Notes under the pieces: model-generated
Databases searched by the model: none
The model's input: only the letters and a program-made list of their open reading frames with translations
Told to the model about the DNA's origin: nothing
Program-made: the position numbers and the translations under genes
Part shown: one piece after another, positions 35,802-46,505 of the stretch
How the letters are laid out: each line of letters opens with the position of its first letter
How positions within the stretch are numbered: the first letter of the stretch is position 1
Assembly: GCF_010092425.1 (NCBI RefSeq)
Contig: NZ_CP048030.1
Coordinates: 1,116,001-1,180,000, forward strand
Direction: 5' to 3'
Length of the DNA stretch: 64,000 nucleotides
Origin: Sinimarinibacterium sp. NLF-5-8
GTDB lineage: Bacteria; Pseudomonadota; Gammaproteobacteria; Nevskiales; Nevskiaceae

Positions 35802-38066
35802 TCAGCGATTGACGGTGCGCTCCCACATCTGGATGTAAGCCTCGGCGGAGTTGTACAGCGCATCCAGTGCTTCTTTACCGCCTTCAAGCCGGATTTCTTC
35901 AACGTAGTCCGCCACCATGCCGTAATGGGCGGTGCCGACTTCGTCGATATGCCACTGTTTGCCGCTTTCAGGAATGGTCTGAATATTGAATGTCACCGGC
36001 GCCTTACCGTTGAACTGCGGCCCCCAATCATCGCCCTGGAACAGGGTAAATGGATATTGCACGGGCTGACTGCCCGAACCACGAGGGCCGGCGCGGTCGG
36101 CAATGCCGTTGGCATCCATGCCGTAGCCAAGCGGCAGCGGCTCGCCGGGGCGGATTTCTTCCCACAACGGTCTGATCTTGTTCATGAAATCAACATGACC
36201 TTTGCCATTGGGCTTCATCGGATAAATCAGCCCACCCGTGCGCAAAATGTCTTTGGCCTGTTCAATCGAAATACCGCCATGACCGCCGTGTGCGGAGATC
36301 ATCGGATACGGCGGATCCTGCGCCAATGCGATTTCCAACATATCGCTTTTGATCGAAAGCTCGGCATGGTCAATATCGATAATGAGCTTTTTCTCCATCA
36401 TCTTTTCAATGGCATAACGTCCCAGATCGGTCATGCCATACGCATTGCATTGGCGTTTGCCAGTGGGATACACCGGTAACGACAGACCATTGCTGCCGCC
36501 GGTCAGCAGGTCTGGCAGCAGATTTGAAACCGTGCCGACCAGTTTTTGTAACAAGCCGCCTGCTACCGGCACGTTGGTCATTAAAGAGCCCGCGTTATAA
36601 AAATACTGGTCCCCTTCACCGCCGTCGGGACAATCGTAGGTGTCCCAAAAACTGCCGGTGCCGACAAAGCCGACAAGGTTGATCACCAAATCGTTAAAAA
36701 TCCCGGTACCACCCAGCGCGCTGTTGACATCGTGATACGGAAAAATCTCGCGCACGCCCAAATTCCAGACTTCTTCAATCCCACGATCAATGTCTTCCTT
36801 GGTGCACATATCCTGTTTGAGCAGGCCGGCGACCGAGCGGGTATTGCAATGAAAGACGTTGGAAAACTCCAAGCCCGGCACCACCGCCAGCTTGCCGTCA
36901 TTGATGACCTGACGCGCCTCTTGTGGACTGCCAACAATGCGGAACCAGCCTTTGCCCGGTCCACCTTCTTGCGCATCTACATAATCTTGTAACGAAATCA
37001 GGTATTTGACCTGCGCAATGCCCAACTCCATATCTCTGCATTCATACCCCGCCGCCTCGACCGGTCGCACGGTGTTCATGTAGAGCTTGGCGACGTCGCA
37101 CAGCGCCTCGATGTTAGTACCTTCGGATACCAGAATGCGCAAACCGGCTTTATAGGCACGTTCGACCCATTTGTAATACATCGCCTGGTGCAACTGCGAC
37201 ACATTGCCGGGCCAGTCGATAAAGCTCGGCCACCCCTGCGTGTCATGCATGACCAACGGCGTTAAATCAAGAATCAGCGCTTCAGGATCGCGTAAGCCTT
37301 GGGGGCCGTGATATTTGGCGCAGTCTTCCAGCGCGTGCGGAACGCCAAAGCGGTGATACATCTGTCCATACAACACGCCGCCGGCAGAAGGGCCGACGAT
37401 TTCGGCGCCATCGGACATCTCATGTCCCATCGCCATGTGGGTATGCACTTCGGCAAAGCCAACCACAGGCTGATTGACGCCATTGCCTTTGTAGGCTTCG
37501 CCAACACTATCGGTCGAAATCTCGGGATACGGTGTGCACCCCTCCGCAGGCACAAACTCAAACTCGCCCTTACTTCCGGACAACTGCAAACGACCATCGG
37601 CGCTATACAGCGCACCGTGCCCCGTCTTCAACTCCACTGTGTAGCGACCTTGCGCGGGCATCTGCACGGTCCAATTGGAGGTATTGCTGGCATCGTTGTC
37701 GGCACTGAGCTGACTGCGCCGATCCTGCAGCAACGCCGTGGGGTTGGCTGCGGCCAGCATTTTCCGGTCACGCCCGTACAGCAAATAATCGCCTAACGCC
37801 GTTGGCTTCAGATAGAAACGCTCGGCACCGGCCAGATCTGCAGCCGTCGCGGCATAGCCATTGCCGTCGCGCACGACAAAACTGCCATCGTCGAGCGCCT
37901 TGAGCGAGAAGCAGCGATTCGCAAGGTCATAGCGCGTTTTCGGCACCATTGTTCCCGGCACGTCCGGATTGCCCGGATTGCTGTGCCCGGCATCCGACGA
38001 AGCGCCGCACCCGGCAACGAGTATCGAGAGCGCCAGGGCGCTGAAAAAAGTCGTTGTCTTGAACAT
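35802..38066 (-). CDS. Large M19 dipeptidase-like lipoprotein
   Basis: The 754-residue protein has a lipoprotein signal (ALALSILVAGC-GASS). A domain of about 180 residues follows, then a metallo-hydrolase-like body: VGFAEVHTHMAMGHEM (His-x-His metal pair), VPGLEFSNVFHCNTRS, and KLIIDIDHAELSIKS with ISAHGGHGG near the end, resembling the D-H and S-H elements of membrane (renal) dipeptidases. It is far longer than ordinary M19 enzymes (about 350-450 residues). GGAG stands before the ATG at 38066. Codon use looks different from its neighbours: it has no long alternating-CG runs and reads lower in GC. Substrate unknown. Confidence 0.7.
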   Translation of the reverse strand: MFKTTTFFSALALSILVAGCGASSDAGHSNPGNPDVPGTMVPKTRYDLANRCFSLKALDDGSFVVRDGNGYAATAADLAGAERFYLKPTALGDYLLYGRDRKMLAAANPTALLQDRRSQLSADNDASNTSNWTVQMPAQGRYTVELKTGHGALYSADGRLQLSGSKGEFEFVPAEGCTPYPEISTDSVGEAYKGNGVNQPVVGFAEVHTHMAMGHEMSDGAEIVGPSAGGVLYGQMYHRFGVPHALEDCAKYHGPQGLRDPEALILDLTPLVMHDTQGWPSFIDWPGNVSQLHQAMYYKWVERAYKAGLRILVSEGTNIEALCDVAKLYMNTVRPVEAAGYECRDMELGIAQVKYLISLQDYVDAQEGGPGKGWFRIVGSPQEARQVINDGKLAVVPGLEFSNVFHCNTRSVAGLLKQDMCTKEDIDRGIEEVWNLGVREIFPYHDVNSALGGTGIFNDLVINLVGFVGTGSFWDTYDCPDGGEGDQYFYNAGSLMTNVPVAGGLLQKLVGTVSNLLPDLLTGGSNGLSLPVYPTGKRQCNAYGMTDLGRYAIEKMMEKKLIIDIDHAELSIKSDMLEIALAQDPPYPMISAHGGHGGISIEQAKDILRTGGLIYPMKPNGKGHVDFMNKIRPLWEEIRPGEPLPLGYGMDANGIADRAGPRGSGSQPVQYPFTLFQGDDWGPQFNGKAPVTFNIQTIPESGKQWHIDEVGTAHYGMVADYVEEIRLEGGKEALDALYNSAEAYIQMWERTVNR

Positions 38067-38299
38067 GGTCGTTCCACTCCAATATTCTTTGAATAATCGC
38101 TCTAGTATGAAAGACCGTATTGAGGATTCGCGACAGTAGATATTGCTTATGGCGTTTGTTGCGGCATCATGCGGCACACCAGCGGATCAAAACCACGCTT
38201 GGATGACGATTCAGGGGTAATTCAGTTGCAGGCACTATCCTCCATCGCCACCGATGTATTCAACCCCGCTTCGGCCAACGGCCTGGGCCGCGACAAGGC
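38067..38299. promoter_or_regulatory. Divergent intergenic region
   Basis: This 233-base gap separates the leftward M19-like operon from the rightward PepSY/two-component operon. It is AT-richer than average near 38085-38160, where leftward promoter elements are expected. No clear box pair, operator or small gene could be picked out. Confidence 0.35.
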
Positions 38300-38686
38300 A
38301 TGAAGCACCACCTGACCATGACGACAAGGCTTGCCATTATTTTTTCCACACCCGCCTCCATGCTGCGCAGCAGGCTTTTCAGATCACTGAAAGCACTGCG
38401 ATTGTGGCGGCGGCGTGCATGTGCAAAAGGTTTGACCGGCTTGCTGCTCGGCCTGTCGATACTGGGAGCGGCCGTCCCCGCACAGGCGCAGGAACCGCAC
38501 CGGCTGCGACCCCATGCCACCCTGCGTCCCGCGCAGCCGTCGGCCAGCCTCAGCCCCGCCCAGGCCGCGCAGCTGGCCCAGCGTCGTTATGGCGGCCGTG
38601 TGCTGGCCGTTGAAGGCAACGGCAATGGCTATCGCGTCAAAATGCTCAAAGACGGCGAAGTCCGCACCTATCAAATCAATCCCTGA
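38300..38686 (+). CDS. Small PepSY-like periplasmic protein upstream of the two-component system
   Basis: The C-terminal part (LSPAQAAQLAQRRYGGRVLAVEGNGNGYRVKMLKDGEVRTYQI) is a single PepSY-type repeat, as in many proteins encoded beside envelope-sensing two-component systems. A hydrophobic signal (LTGLLLGLSILGAAVPAQAQ) predicts export. The start is uncertain: ATGs at 38300, 38318 and 38360 are in frame, and the arginine-rich stretch before the signal is unusual. The response-regulator gene begins 26 bases downstream behind its own AGGAG site. Confidence 0.7.
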   Translation: MKHHLTMTTRLAIIFSTPASMLRSRLFRSLKALRLWRRRACAKGLTGLLLGLSILGAAVPAQAQEPHRLRPHATLRPAQPSASLSPAQAAQLAQRRYGGRVLAVEGNGNGYRVKMLKDGEVRTYQINP

Positions 38687-38712
38687 TCACTCCAGAAAAA
38701 GGAGCTTTCTAC

Positions 38713-39390
38713 GTGCGTGCACTGGTAATCGAAGATGACGCGGCGCTGCGCGAGCAGCTGGTGCGTTTTTTATCCGAAGAAGGTTTTGCCGTGGACACCG
38801 CCAGCGACGGCAGCCAGGGCGCCTTCATTGCCGAGGAGTATCCGGCGGACGTTGCCATCATCGATCTGGGGCTGCCGCAATTGCCGGGGATCGAGATCGT
38901 CCGTCGCGCGCGCGCGCGGGGGCGCGTATTTCCGATCCTGATTCTGACCGCGCGCGACGGCTGGCAAGCCAAGGTCGAGGCCCTGCAGGCCGGCGCCGAT
39001 GATTATCTGGTCAAGCCCTTTCACCGCGAGGAGTTGATCGCCCGCTTGCGCGCGCTGCTGCGCCGCAGTGGGGGCTGGGCTTCTGCCCAGCTGGTGTCCG
39101 GCCCCTATGTCGTGGACACCAGCGCGCGCACCGTCAGTCGTGACGGCCAACCCGCTGAACTCACCGACTTTGAATTCCGCGTGCTCGAATATCTGCTCAC
39201 CCATGCTGGCAAGGCGATTTCAAAAGCCGAGCTGACCGAGCATCTCTACACCGAGGATGAAGAGCGCGACAGCAATGTCATCGAGGTCTTCATCCGTCGG
39301 CTGCGCAGCAAACTCGATCCCGACAGTCGCCATACCCCGATCACCACCATTCGCGGCGCAGGCTATCGCTGGGATCTGCCGCGCGGATAG
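38713..39390 (+). CDS. OmpR/PhoP-like response regulator
   Basis: This 225-residue regulator has a receiver domain with the acidic pocket D8/D9, phospho-acceptor D51 in VAIIDLGLPQLPG and K101 in DDYLVKPF. The winged-helix effector of the OmpR class follows (TDFEFRVLEYLLTHAGKAISKAELTEHLY, then FIRRLRSKLD). Resemblance is strongest to PhoP/QseB-type regulators. The start is a GTG at 38713 with AGGAG upstream. The kinase gene starts 3 bases after its stop, so they form one operon. Targets are unknown; the neighbouring PepSY gene suggests an envelope signal. Confidence 0.9.
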   Translation: MRALVIEDDAALREQLVRFLSEEGFAVDTASDGSQGAFIAEEYPADVAIIDLGLPQLPGIEIVRRARARGRVFPILILTARDGWQAKVEALQAGADDYLVKPFHREELIARLRALLRRSGGWASAQLVSGPYVVDTSARTVSRDGQPAELTDFEFRVLEYLLTHAGKAISKAELTEHLYTEDEERDSNVIEVFIRRLRSKLDPDSRHTPITTIRGAGYRWDLPRG

Positions 39391-39393
39391 GTA

Positions 39394-40734
39394 ATGACGA
39401 CGATCGCGTCACCCTTGAATCTGAACTCGCTGCGTGCGCGCCTGCTGCTGTCGGCGGCTTTGGTGCTGGCTGCATTCGGCAGTCTGACCGGCCTGATTCT
39501 CGAACGTTCGTTCAACAGCGGACTGAGCCAGGCACAACAGGACAAGATGCAAACCCTGATTTATGCCCTGCTTGGGGCCGCTTCCGAAGGCGCAGATGGC
39601 AATCTGACCATTGATCTGCAAGCCGTGCCCGACCCGCGCCTGCGCCAGCCGCTGTCCGGACTGGAAGCCGCACTGCTGGATGAGCAAGGTCGCCTGGTCT
39701 GGCAATCGACGGGGTTGCTGGCCGCGCCAGACCCGCATCCGGTCGCGGTCGGTGAGTGGTTTTTTCAGCGTTTGCGCCAGCCGGATGCCTTCAGTCTGCG
39801 CTTTGGCCTGCGCTGGATCGACGGCGCCGATGACCCCCGGCGTTACAGCATCGTCATCATCGAGGATGCGGCCAGCTACATCGCCCAGCTGCACGCTTTC
39901 CGCCGCACCTTGTGGCTGTGGCTGAGCCTGACGTTACTGGCTCTGACGCTGACCCAGTTGCTGCTGCTGCACTGGGGATTGCTGCCCCTGCGCCGCCTGA
40001 CCCGCGAACTCAGGCAGATCGAACAAGGCCAGCAGACGCAGATCCAGGGTCATTACCCGATCGAGCTGCGCCCGCTGACCCGCGACCTGAACGCAATGAT
40101 CAGTGCCGAACGCCACCAGCAGACCCGCTATCGCAACGCCCTGGGCGATCTCGCCCACACCCTCAAAACCCCGCTGGCGGTGCTGCGTGGACTGGAGGCC
40201 GAAGCCCCGCCCGAGGTTCAGGAGCAGGTCGATCGGATGCTCCACATCGTCGATCACCAACTGCGCCGCGCAGCGGCAGCCGGAACGCGCACGCTGACCG
40301 AGCCGATTGGTTTGCGCGCGCTCACCGATAAAATCAGCGCGGCGCTGTGCAAGGTCTACGCCGATCAATCGATCCGGATCGAAAATCACATCCCGTCCAC
40401 ACTCCGGCTGCGCATCGACCAGGGCGATCTGTACGAGCTGATCGGTAATCTGCTCGACAATGCGGCCAAATATGGCAATGGCAAAGTTCGCATCCGCGCG
40501 CGCGCAAACGCCGATTATCACCTCATCGAAGTCGAAGACAACGGCGGCGGCTTTCCGGATAACACCCAGGCGCTGCTCGAACGCGGGGTGCGCGCCGATA
40601 CCCGCGCGCCAGGTCAGGGGCTGGGACTGGCTGCGGTCAGCACCATCGTCGAAGCCTGCCAGGGCCAATTGCAGCTGGCGCGGTCAGTTGACCTTGGCGG
40701 CGGCAAGGTCAGCGTGAGATTGCCGCTGCGCTAA
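39394..40734 (+). CDS. PhoQ-like sensor histidine kinase
   Basis: The 446-residue kinase has two transmembrane helices (about 17-37 and 172-193) bracketing a periplasmic sensor of about 135 residues, then a HAMP-like linker. The phospho-acceptor His is H255 in [14 protein letters not shown]. The ATP-binding domain has the N box [13 protein letters not shown] (about 349-361), the G1-type VEDNGGGFP and G2-type [24 protein letters not shown] resembles PhoQ-type kinases, but the ligand cannot be told. Its stop overlaps the convergent orn stop by 4 bases. Confidence 0.9.
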   Translation: MTTIASPLNLNSLRARLLLSAALVLAAFGSLTGLILERSFNSGLSQAQQDKMQTLIYALLGAASEGADGNLTIDLQAVPDPRLRQPLSGLEAALLDEQGRLVWQSTGLLAAPDPHPVAVGEWFFQRLRQPDAFSLRFGLRWIDGADDPRRYSIVIIEDAASYIAQLHAFRRTLWLWLSLTLLALTLTQLLLLHWGLLPLRRLTRELRQIEQGQQTQIQGHYPIELRPLTRDLNAMISAERHQQTRYRNALGDLAHTLKTPLAVLRGLEAEAPPEVQEQVDRMLHIVDHQLRRAAAAGTRTLTEPIGLRALTDKISAALCKVYADQSIRIENHIPSTLRLRIDQGDLYELIGNLLDNAAKYGNGKVRIRARANADYHLIEVEDNGGGFPDNTQALLERGVRADTRAPGQGLGLAAVSTIVEACQGQLQLARSVDLGGGKVSVRLPLR

Positions 40735-41276
40735 GCCCGGATGAAGTGCGCGCGATAATGCTGCAACTCGGCGATCGAGTCGCGAATGTCGTCCAGCGCG
40801 AGGTGTGAGGATTGCTTGTCAAAGCCTTTGGCAACGTCGGGCGACCAGCGCCTGCACAGTTCCTTGAGGGTGCTGACATCGATGTGCCGATAATGAAAAT
40901 AGCGCTCCAGCTCCGGCATCCAGCGTGCCAAAAAGCGCCGATCCTGGCAGATCGAATTACCGCACATCGGCGAGGCGCCGGCCGGCACCCACTGGCGCAG
41001 AAACTCCAGCGTCTGGTTTTCGGCATCGCGCTCGATCCACTGGCTCTCGCGAACACGCTGGGCAAGGCCGGAATGACCGTGCTGTCGGGTGTTCCACTCA
41101 TCCATGGCCAGCAGCTCGGCCTCGCTTTGATGAATCGCGCACACCGGCCCTTCGGCCAGAATGTTGAGCTGGGAATCGGTCACAATCGTGGCAATCTCGA
41201 TGATGCGGTGACGCTCGGGCATCAACCCCGTCATTTCAAGGTCGATCCAGATCAGGTTTTGCGCATCAACAGTCAT
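40731..41276 (-). CDS. orn: Oligoribonuclease
   Basis: The 181-residue product is the DEDD-family 3'-5' exonuclease that degrades di- to pentanucleotides, including pGpG from c-di-GMP turnover. It shows [10 protein letters not shown] with the first Asp and Glu, the second Asp in the [13 protein letters not shown] segment, and the final His-Asp in [11 protein letters not shown]. Length is normal (about 180). The ATG at 41276 was chosen because upstream in-frame sequence lacks similarity. Confidence 0.95.
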   Translation of the reverse strand: MTVDAQNLIWIDLEMTGLMPERHRIIEIATIVTDSQLNILAEGPVCAIHQSEAELLAMDEWNTRQHGHSGLAQRVRESQWIERDAENQTLEFLRQWVPAGASPMCGNSICQDRRFLARWMPELERYFHYRHIDVSTLKELCRRWSPDVAKGFDKQSSHLALDDIRDSIAELQHYRAHFIRA

Positions 41277-41343
41277 GATTCCATCCGCCAAGTCTCGCCA
41301 GGGGGCGCTATCTTGGGACGAACCCACCCTCAGGGCAACCACC

Positions 41344-42192
41344 ATGCATGAAACCATTGCCGTTGTTTTTGACTTTGACGATACCCTTGCACCGGACACC
41401 ACCAGCGGCTTTCTGAAGCAGGCCGGCATCACCGATCTGACGGCCTTCTGGCGCGATGAAGTCGCTGCCCTGTATGGCGATGACTGGGATCCGGTTCCGG
41501 CGTATCTGTATACGATGATCGAAGCGGCTCGCCAGGGCAGGATCGGCCCCCTGAGCCGGGAACGGCTCGCCGCCTGGGGCGCGCGCGCGCCATTGCACCC
41601 GGGAGTGGAATCCTTGTTCGATCGCCTGCGCCAGACCTTGCGCAGCTCACACCCGCGCGTGAACCTGGAGTTTTATGTCATCTCCAGCGGCCTGGGCGAT
41701 GTGCTGCGCGCCACCCGCATCGCCGATCAATTCACCCAGATCTGGGCATCCGAACTCCATTACAACGCACAGGGTGATGCAACATTTGCCAAGCGCATCA
41801 TCAGCTTCACCGACAAAACCCGCTATCTGTTCCATATCCAGAAAGGGCTGATCGGCGATTCATTCCGCAGCAAGCCGTTCGAGGTCAACCGCAAAGTGGC
41901 ACTGGCACAGCAGCGTGTCCCCCTGGATCGGATGATCTTCATTGGCGATGGCTACACCGACATCCCATGCTTTTCTCTGCTCAAACAGCACGGCGGCATT
42001 CCAATCGCCGTATACGACCCGGATCATCAGGAGCGCTGGGGCAACGCATTTACCTTTGTCACCGAAGGGCGCGTCTCCAATCTGCATTCAGCGAACTACA
42101 GCGAAGGCTCGGATCTTTCCAACTTCCTGATCATGGCCGTGCGCTCCCTGGCTGAGCGGATCGCCGTCAGCGCGCGCAGCTATCAAGGGTAA
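41344..42192 (+). CDS. HAD-superfamily hydrolase (phosphoserine-phosphatase-like)
   Basis: The 282-residue protein has all four HAD motifs: nucleophile and acid/base D10 and D12 in VVFDFDDT, motif II VISSG, a Lys in NRKVALAQ, and motif [12 protein letters not shown]. It is longer than ordinary phosphoserine phosphatases and has a C1-type helical cap at residues about 20-110. The physiological phosphate ester is unknown. It is transcribed divergently from orn. Confidence 0.85.
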   Translation: MHETIAVVFDFDDTLAPDTTSGFLKQAGITDLTAFWRDEVAALYGDDWDPVPAYLYTMIEAARQGRIGPLSRERLAAWGARAPLHPGVESLFDRLRQTLRSSHPRVNLEFYVISSGLGDVLRATRIADQFTQIWASELHYNAQGDATFAKRIISFTDKTRYLFHIQKGLIGDSFRSKPFEVNRKVALAQQRVPLDRMIFIGDGYTDIPCFSLLKQHGGIPIAVYDPDHQERWGNAFTFVTEGRVSNLHSANYSEGSDLSNFLIMAVRSLAERIAVSARSYQG

Positions 42193-42227
42193 AATCCGCC
42201 TTTCTCATTGACTATGCTTGTTGCCCC

Positions 42228-42566
42228 ATGCCCGATCTGCACCAAAAAAAATGCCGCCCCTGCGAAGGCGGTGTGCCTGCGCTTGACTTTGCCGCTGCCG
42301 AAACCCTGCGCAGGCAGCTCGATCCACGCTGGCGCATCAGCGGCGACACCAAAGCCATCCAGGCCGACTTCAGCTTTGACAATTACTGGCAAACCACCGC
42401 TTTCATCAATGCCGTGGCGTGGATCGCACACACCCAGGATCATCACCCGGACATCAGCTTTGGCTACAAAACCGCCATGGTGAAATACAGCACCCACGCA
42501 GTCAACGGCCTGACCGAAAACGACTTCATCTGTGCCGCGCGCGTAGATGCCTTGCTCAATGACTAG
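42228..42566 (+). CDS. phhB: 4a-hydroxytetrahydrobiopterin dehydratase (pterin carbinolamine dehydratase)
   Basis: This 112-residue protein is a PCD/DCoH-type dehydratase that recycles the pterin cofactor of aromatic amino acid hydroxylases. The active-site motif AHTQDHHPDISFGY carries the conserved His pair and Pro-Asp, followed by VKYSTHAVNGLTENDF. A CEGG motif near the N-terminus is typical. No phenylalanine hydroxylase gene is in the window. Confidence 0.92.
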   Translation: MPDLHQKKCRPCEGGVPALDFAAAETLRRQLDPRWRISGDTKAIQADFSFDNYWQTTAFINAVAWIAHTQDHHPDISFGYKTAMVKYSTHAVNGLTENDFICAARVDALLND

Positions 42567-42615
42567 GACTGATCGCTTTTCACCGCACGCAGTCTTGCGC
42601 TGATCACGCCCCTTC

Positions 42616-43215
42616 CTAAACAGACGTGCGCCCGCTGAGCGCGTGCGACAGCGTGCCGGCATCCACGTATTCCAGTTCCCCGCCCACAGGAACCCCGTGG
42701 GCAATGCGCGTCACCCGCAAATCGCGCGCCTTGCCAAGCTCGGCAAGGTAATAGGCCGTCGCCTCGCCTTCCACCGTGGGATTGGTGGCGACGATGAGTT
42801 CCTGCACCCAGCCTTGATCGAGCTGGGCGGTCAACTGCTCCAGCCCCAGCTCGGCCGGGCCGATGCCGTCAATCGGCGACAAACGCCCCATCAGGACGAA
42901 GTAGCGACCGCGATACGCCGTGCCCTGCTCCAGCGCGATCAGATCGGCCGGCCCTTCGACCACACAAAGCTGGCCGCTGGCAGCGCGCGCATCGGTGCAG
43001 TAGCGACAATCCGCCCCTTCGCAGAACATCCGGCATTGCGGACAGCGGGCGATATGCGCCAGCGCCTCGTCCAGTGTTGCAGCCAGATGCCGGGCGCCGT
43101 CGCGGTCACGCTCCAGCAGATGAAACGCCATGCGCTGGGCAGACTTGGGGCCAACGCCGGGCAGGCGGCGCAGAGCATCGATCAGACGCGTCAGGCGAGG
43201 GGGATACAGACTCAC
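42616..43215 (-). CDS. recR: Recombination protein RecR
   Basis: The 199-residue product is the RecFOR loader subunit. It has a helix-hairpin-helix (RRLPGVGPKSAQRMAFHLL), a four-Cys zinc finger (CPQCRMFC...CRYC), a TOPRIM domain starting CVVEGPADLIALE and a C-terminal Walker-B-like segment ELIVATNPTVEGEATA. The usual dnaX-ybaB neighbours are absent; it faces phhB convergently instead. Confidence 0.95.
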   Translation of the reverse strand: MSLYPPRLTRLIDALRRLPGVGPKSAQRMAFHLLERDRDGARHLAATLDEALAHIARCPQCRMFCEGADCRYCTDARAASGQLCVVEGPADLIALEQGTAYRGRYFVLMGRLSPIDGIGPAELGLEQLTAQLDQGWVQELIVATNPTVEGEATAYYLAELGKARDLRVTRIAHGVPVGGELEYVDAGTLSHALSGRTSV

Positions 43216-43238
43216 GGAAAGATTCCTTATCAGACGAT

Positions 43239-44063
43239 TCAGGCCACGCGCTTGCGCAATTGTTTTTCCTGCATGACGACGGTAGAGATTTCTTCAATCG
43301 ACATGCTCGCCGAGTTTACAAAAGGAATTCCGTAGCGGCGGTATAATTGCTCGGCTTGGCGCAATTCATAACTGCATTGCTCCAGCGAAGCATAGCGTGA
43401 GCCGGAGCGGCGTTCGGAGCGAATCTGCGCCAACCGCTCGGGGTCAGAGGTCAAGCCAAAGCAGCGCGACTCCAGTCCCTTGAGCGAATCCGGAATGCGC
43501 AACTGCTCAAGATCATCCTCGGTTAACGGAAAGTTGGTTGAAAACAAGCCGTACTGCAGTGCCAGATACATCGTGGTGGGTGTTTTGCCGCAGCGTGAAG
43601 GTGCGATCAGAATCACATCTGCGCGCGACAGATCGCGCGTGGACGCGCCGTCGTCATGCTCCATGGCGTAATGCATCGCATCAATACGTTCCTCATACCG
43701 GCGCTGATCCGAAACCCCATGGGCACGCCCTTGCGCATGATCCGCGCGCAAATTCAATTCCTCCTCTATATCAAGCATGAAACGATCAAACAAATCCATG
43801 AATAATGCGCGCACCGGGCGCAGGATCGCGCGTACTTCTTCATTGACCGTCGTACTGATCACCAGCGGCCTTGCGCCGGTCTGATCAGCCACAAAATTGA
43901 TATAGTCAACCGTGTTTTTGGCACGTTCCACTGTGTTTACAAAGGGCAGCGTGGTTTTGTCGAACGGAAAACCTTCGAACTGCGTCAGCAAACTGTTTCC
44001 AAGCGTTTCGGCCGTGATGCCGGTACCGTCGGAGACGAAAAACACGGGGCGAGTCTGAGTCAT
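43239..44063 (-). CDS. ppsR: Phosphoenolpyruvate synthase regulatory protein (PSRP)
   Basis: This 274-residue DUF299 protein is a bifunctional kinase and pyrophosphorylase acting on a threonine near the catalytic histidine of PEP synthase. It begins [19 protein letters not shown] and has the P-loop-like [16 protein letters not shown] and a C-terminal [16 protein letters not shown]. It is transcribed divergently from ppsA with a 69-base gap, the arrangement known from Pseudomonas, so regulator and target are linked. Confidence 0.95.
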   Translation of the reverse strand: MTQTRPVFFVSDGTGITAETLGNSLLTQFEGFPFDKTTLPFVNTVERAKNTVDYINFVADQTGARPLVISTTVNEEVRAILRPVRALFMDLFDRFMLDIEEELNLRADHAQGRAHGVSDQRRYEERIDAMHYAMEHDDGASTRDLSRADVILIAPSRCGKTPTTMYLALQYGLFSTNFPLTEDDLEQLRIPDSLKGLESRCFGLTSDPERLAQIRSERRSGSRYASLEQCSYELRQAEQLYRRYGIPFVNSASMSIEEISTVVMQEKQLRKRVA

Positions 44064-44132
44064 GGATGTATCAATTCAATGCGGCACACGCCGCGTCCCT
44101 TCACTTTACCCGCAGCTGGAACTTTGCAGCCA

Positions 44133-46505
44133 ATGAGCAACAACGTCTTATGGTATTCCGAACTTGGCATGGGCGACGTCGAAATTGTCGGCGGAAAGAA
44201 TGCCTCCCTTGGTGAGATGATCAGCAACCTGGCCGCCTCCGGCGTCAGTGTGCCCAACGGCTTTGCCACCACGGCAAGCGCATTTCGCGAATTTTTGGCG
44301 TTTGAAAACCTCGCGCAGCGCATTCAGGACATGCTCTCGTCGCTGGATATCGAGGACGTGATCAAGCTTGCCGAAACCGGCCGCGCGATTCGCGCACTGG
44401 TGGCCAACGCCCCATTCCCGGCGGCGCTGGAGCAAGACATCCGCAGCCACTACGAGCAACTGGTCAGCGAATCCGGCGCCGAGATTTCGGTGGCGGTGCG
44501 CTCCTCGGCCACCGCTGAGGACTTGCCGGATGCCTCGTTTGCCGGCCAACAAGAAACCTATCTGAATGTGCAGGGCATCGATAACGTGCTGCACGCAATC
44601 AAGGAAGTATTCGCCTCGCTGTACAACGACCGCGCGATTGCCTACCGCGTGCACCATGGCTTTGAACACGCGGCAGTGGCGCTGTCGGCCGGCGTGCAAC
44701 GCATGGTGCGCTCGGATAAAGGCGCCAGCGGCGTGATGTTCACCATGGACACCGAATCCGGCTTCAACAATGCCGTGTTCATCACCTCCTCCTACGGGCT
44801 CGGAGAAGCCGTGGTGCAGGGCGCAGTCAACCCCGACGAGTTTTACGCCTACAAACCGGCGCTGCGCGAAGGCCGTCCGGCGGTACTGCGCCGGGGTCTT
44901 GGTGAAAAAGCCCGCAAAATGATTTACACCAGCGATCGTACACTGGGCAAAACCGTTGAGTTTGTTGATGTTGATGCGGCCGAACGCCGTCAATTCAGCC
45001 TGAGCGACGATGAAGTCCAGGCGCTGGCCAAGCAAGCGCTGATCATCGAAGAACACTATGGCCGCCCGATGGACATCGAATGGGGGCGTGACGGCATCGA
45101 CGGCAAGCTCTACATCCTCCAAGCGCGCCCCGAAACCGTCAAATCGCGCAGCGCCACCAACGTGCTGCGTCGCTACAAACTCAAAAACAAAGGCAAATCG
45201 CTGACCAGCGGCCGCGCCATTGGCCAAAAAATCGGTGCCGGTTCGGTGCGTATTCTCAGCTCCATCGACCAGATGACCCGCGTGCAGCCCGGCGACGTGC
45301 TGGTCACCGACATGACCGACCCCGATTGGGAACCGATCATGAAGCGCGCCAGCGCCATCGTCACCAATCGCGGTGGCCGCACCTGTCACGCGGCCATCAT
45401 CGCGCGCGAGCTTGGCATTCCCGCCGTCGTTGGCTGCGGTGATGCCACTCAAGTGCTGCGCGATGGCGATCCGGTCACCGTGACCTGTGCCGAAGGCGAC
45501 ACCGGCTATATCTACGAAGGCCATATCGACTTTGAAGTCGATGAAGTCGCGCTCGACAAGATGCCGGATATTCCGGTCAAGGTGATGATGAACGTCGGCA
45601 CGCCCGAACAGGCGTTCGACTTTGCCGCCCTGCCCCACAAAGGCGTGGGTCTGGCGCGCTTGGAATTCATCATCAACCGCCAGATCGGCATTCACCCGCA
45701 GGCGCTGCTGGAACTCGATCGCCTGCCGCCGGAAGAACGCCGCATCATCGACCCGATGATCGCCCCCTACGGCAGCCCACGCGATTACTTCATCAAGCGC
45801 CTGGCCGAAGGCATTGCCACCATCGCCGCCGCCTTTGCGCCGGAGCCGGTGATCGTGCGCCTGTCGGACTTCAAGTCCAACGAATACGCCAACCTCATCG
45901 CCGGTCGCCGTTACGAGCCGCACGAAGAAAACCCGATGCTGGGTTTCCGTGGCGCTTCACGCTACATCTCCCCAACCTTCCGTCCCTGCTTTGAGATGGA
46001 ATGCGCTGCGCTCAAATACGTGCGTGACGAAATGGGACTGACCAACGTCAAGGTCATGGTGCCGTTTGTGCGCACGCTGGATGAAGCGCGTCAGGTGGTC
46101 GATATCCTCGCCGAAAACGGCCTCAAGCGCGGTGACAACGGCCTGCAACTGATCATGATGTGCGAATTGCCCTCCAACGCCGTGCTGGCCGAACAGTTCC
46201 TCGAATACTTCGATGGCTTCTCCATCGGCTCCAACGACATGACCCAGCTCACGCTCGGCCTGGATCGCGACTCTGGCCTCATCGCTCACCTGTTCGATGA
46301 GCGCAATGAAGCGGTCAAGGCGATGCTCAGCATGGCCATCAGCGCCTGCCGCAAACAGGGCAAATACATCGGCATTTGCGGCCAAGGGCCTTCCGACCAC
46401 CCCGACCTCGCGCGCTGGCTGCTCGATCAGGGGATAGAATCCATGTCTCTGAACCCGGATACGGTGGTTGAAACATGGTTGTTCCTGGCAGGTCAAAAAG
46501 CCTGA
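44133..46505 (+). CDS. ppsA: Phosphoenolpyruvate synthase
   Basis: The 790-residue enzyme converts pyruvate and ATP to PEP, AMP and phosphate in gluconeogenesis. It shows the N-terminal nucleotide-binding domain ([34 protein letters not shown]), the phosphohistidine motif [20 protein letters not shown] with the regulatory Thr two residues before His, and the C-terminal barrel with [20 protein letters not shown] and GICGQGPSD. Length is normal for PpsA. The ATG at 44133 is used because the 18-residue in-frame extension overlaps the divergent ppsR promoter. Confidence 0.97.
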   Translation: MSNNVLWYSELGMGDVEIVGGKNASLGEMISNLAASGVSVPNGFATTASAFREFLAFENLAQRIQDMLSSLDIEDVIKLAETGRAIRALVANAPFPAALEQDIRSHYEQLVSESGAEISVAVRSSATAEDLPDASFAGQQETYLNVQGIDNVLHAIKEVFASLYNDRAIAYRVHHGFEHAAVALSAGVQRMVRSDKGASGVMFTMDTESGFNNAVFITSSYGLGEAVVQGAVNPDEFYAYKPALREGRPAVLRRGLGEKARKMIYTSDRTLGKTVEFVDVDAAERRQFSLSDDEVQALAKQALIIEEHYGRPMDIEWGRDGIDGKLYILQARPETVKSRSATNVLRRYKLKNKGKSLTSGRAIGQKIGAGSVRILSSIDQMTRVQPGDVLVTDMTDPDWEPIMKRASAIVTNRGGRTCHAAIIARELGIPAVVGCGDATQVLRDGDPVTVTCAEGDTGYIYEGHIDFEVDEVALDKMPDIPVKVMMNVGTPEQAFDFAALPHKGVGLARLEFIINRQIGIHPQALLELDRLPPEERRIIDPMIAPYGSPRDYFIKRLAEGIATIAAAFAPEPVIVRLSDFKSNEYANLIAGRRYEPHEENPMLGFRGASRYISPTFRPCFEMECAALKYVRDEMGLTNVKVMVPFVRTLDEARQVVDILAENGLKRGDNGLQLIMMCELPSNAVLAEQFLEYFDGFSIGSNDMTQLTLGLDRDSGLIAHLFDERNEAVKAMLSMAISACRKQGKYIGICGQGPSDHPDLARWLLDQGIESMSLNPDTVVETWLFLAGQKA

